A stretch of 6,663 bases of DNA from Candidatus Nitrosopumilus sp. GTDB taxonomy: Archaea > Thermoproteota > Nitrososphaeria > Nitrososphaerales > Nitrosopumilaceae. Below, one piece after another: positions 6,306 through 6,663 of the stretch (position 1 is the first letter of the stretch; every line of letters starts with the position of its first letter). Where the stretch lies: NCBI GenBank assembly GCA_029860565.1, contig JAOUAY010000067.1:1-6663 (forward strand), in the 5' to 3' direction. The notes below the pieces were generated by a model. It saw only the letters and a program-made list of their open reading frames with translations. It made no database searches and was not told the DNA's origin. The translations under genes were made by a program, and so were the position numbers.

Positions 6306-6663
6306 GTGTCCTCTCAGCCACGATTAAATATTCAAGGGCAGGCACCTTTCAAACAATCGGGTGTTTATGAAGCTCAGATTGCAATCACCGACAGTAAACC
6401 TTCGGATGATGCAATTAGATCAAAACAATTCCAGTTTTTGTGGAGAGGAAGCTTTCATCTTAGAGTTAATAATGGTATATTTTCTGAAACGATTGGAACT
6501 GAATCTAATCCTCTTCCATCATCTATAACAAACCTTGATAAAATTTGGATTGTTGTAACTGATTTATTTTCTCCATTACATACTGTTTTTGATGTTCCTT
6601 TAGCAAGACCAACAACACAGTCAGAAAATACAACTATGCCTACAGATAAATCTGAAACTAAAA
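6306..6663 (+). CDS. Unknown protein, N-terminal part, beta-rich domain then Thr/Pro-rich linker (runs off window)
   Basis: An open frame of 119 codons from GTG at 6306 to the window edge, with no stop. Residues 1-99 look like one beta-rich domain: RLNIQGQAPFKQSGVYEAQ (6-24), QFLWRGSFHLRVNNGIFSET (44-63), NPLPSSITNLDKIWIVVTD (69-87) and HTVFDVPLARP near 92-102. The order (an opening LNIQGQ, then GxFSETIG, then PLPSSI and a substrate-like IWIVVTD strand) recalls small beta-sandwich modules in tail-fibre-like and surface proteins, but that is a resemblance only. From about residue 100 it turns into a Thr/Ser/Pro/Lys-rich linker (TTQSENTTMPTDKSETK), so at least one more segment probably follows outside the window. 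No signal peptide is visible, so export is not supported. I do not recognise the family. Alternative frames here hit stops quickly, and the TATA box supports the start. Confidence 0.8.
   Translation, partial: MSSQPRLNIQGQAPFKQSGVYEAQIAITDSKPSDDAIRSKQFQFLWRGSFHLRVNNGIFSETIGTESNPLPSSITNLDKIWIVVTDLFSPLHTVFDVPLARPTTQSENTTMPTDKSETK

Overview
The window looks like chromosomal DNA of an ammonia-oxidising archaeon of the Nitrosopumilus type (Nitrososphaerota, formerly Thaumarchaeota). This is inferred from the AT-rich composition, the densely packed genes, the archaeal TATA-like boxes placed for leaderless or near-leaderless transcripts, the frequent TTG and GTG starts, and the protein families. No rRNA or other lineage marker is present, so the genus is not proven.

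Layout, left to right. (1) Bases 1-657, plus strand: the C-terminal part of a lactate/malate dehydrogenase-family gene that looks broken, with stops and an apparent frameshift near its left end. It converges, two bases apart, on (2) a minus-strand pair: thi4 (1451-2269, thiazole synthase of thiamine biosynthesis), then 23 bases downstream a conserved unknown gene (660-1427) that resembles a metzincin with a dead active site (DUF6775-like). (3) A 183-base divergent promoter region (2270-2452). (4) A plus-strand pair: a siroheme/4Fe-4S ferredoxin-type nitrite/sulfite reductase (2453-4264) and a two-domain rhodanese-type sulfurtransferase (4264-5058), with overlapping stop and start. (5) A minus-strand TPR protein with a winged-helix-like middle region (5059-6180); its stop codon abuts that of the sulfurtransferase with no base between. 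(6) A second divergent promoter region (6181-6305), then the start of a plus-strand gene of unknown function that leaves the window at 6663.

How the genes may work together: the centre is about sulfur. The reductase would make sulfide (if its substrate is sulfite), the rhodanese carries sulfane sulfur, and the divergent Thi4 puts sulfur into the thiazole ring of thiamine. This Thi4 has a cysteine at the sulfur-donor position (Cys170), as in the single-turnover eukaryotic and haloarchaeal enzymes, so it would draw on protein cysteine rather than free sulfide. A direct functional link between the two transcription units is inference. No CRISPR array, insertion sequence, tRNA or rRNA was seen, and I find no convincing wholly new system here. 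The most unusual items are the decayed dehydrogenase, the metzincin-like protein without catalytic residues, the variant rhodanese loop and the cysteine-bearing tail of the reductase.
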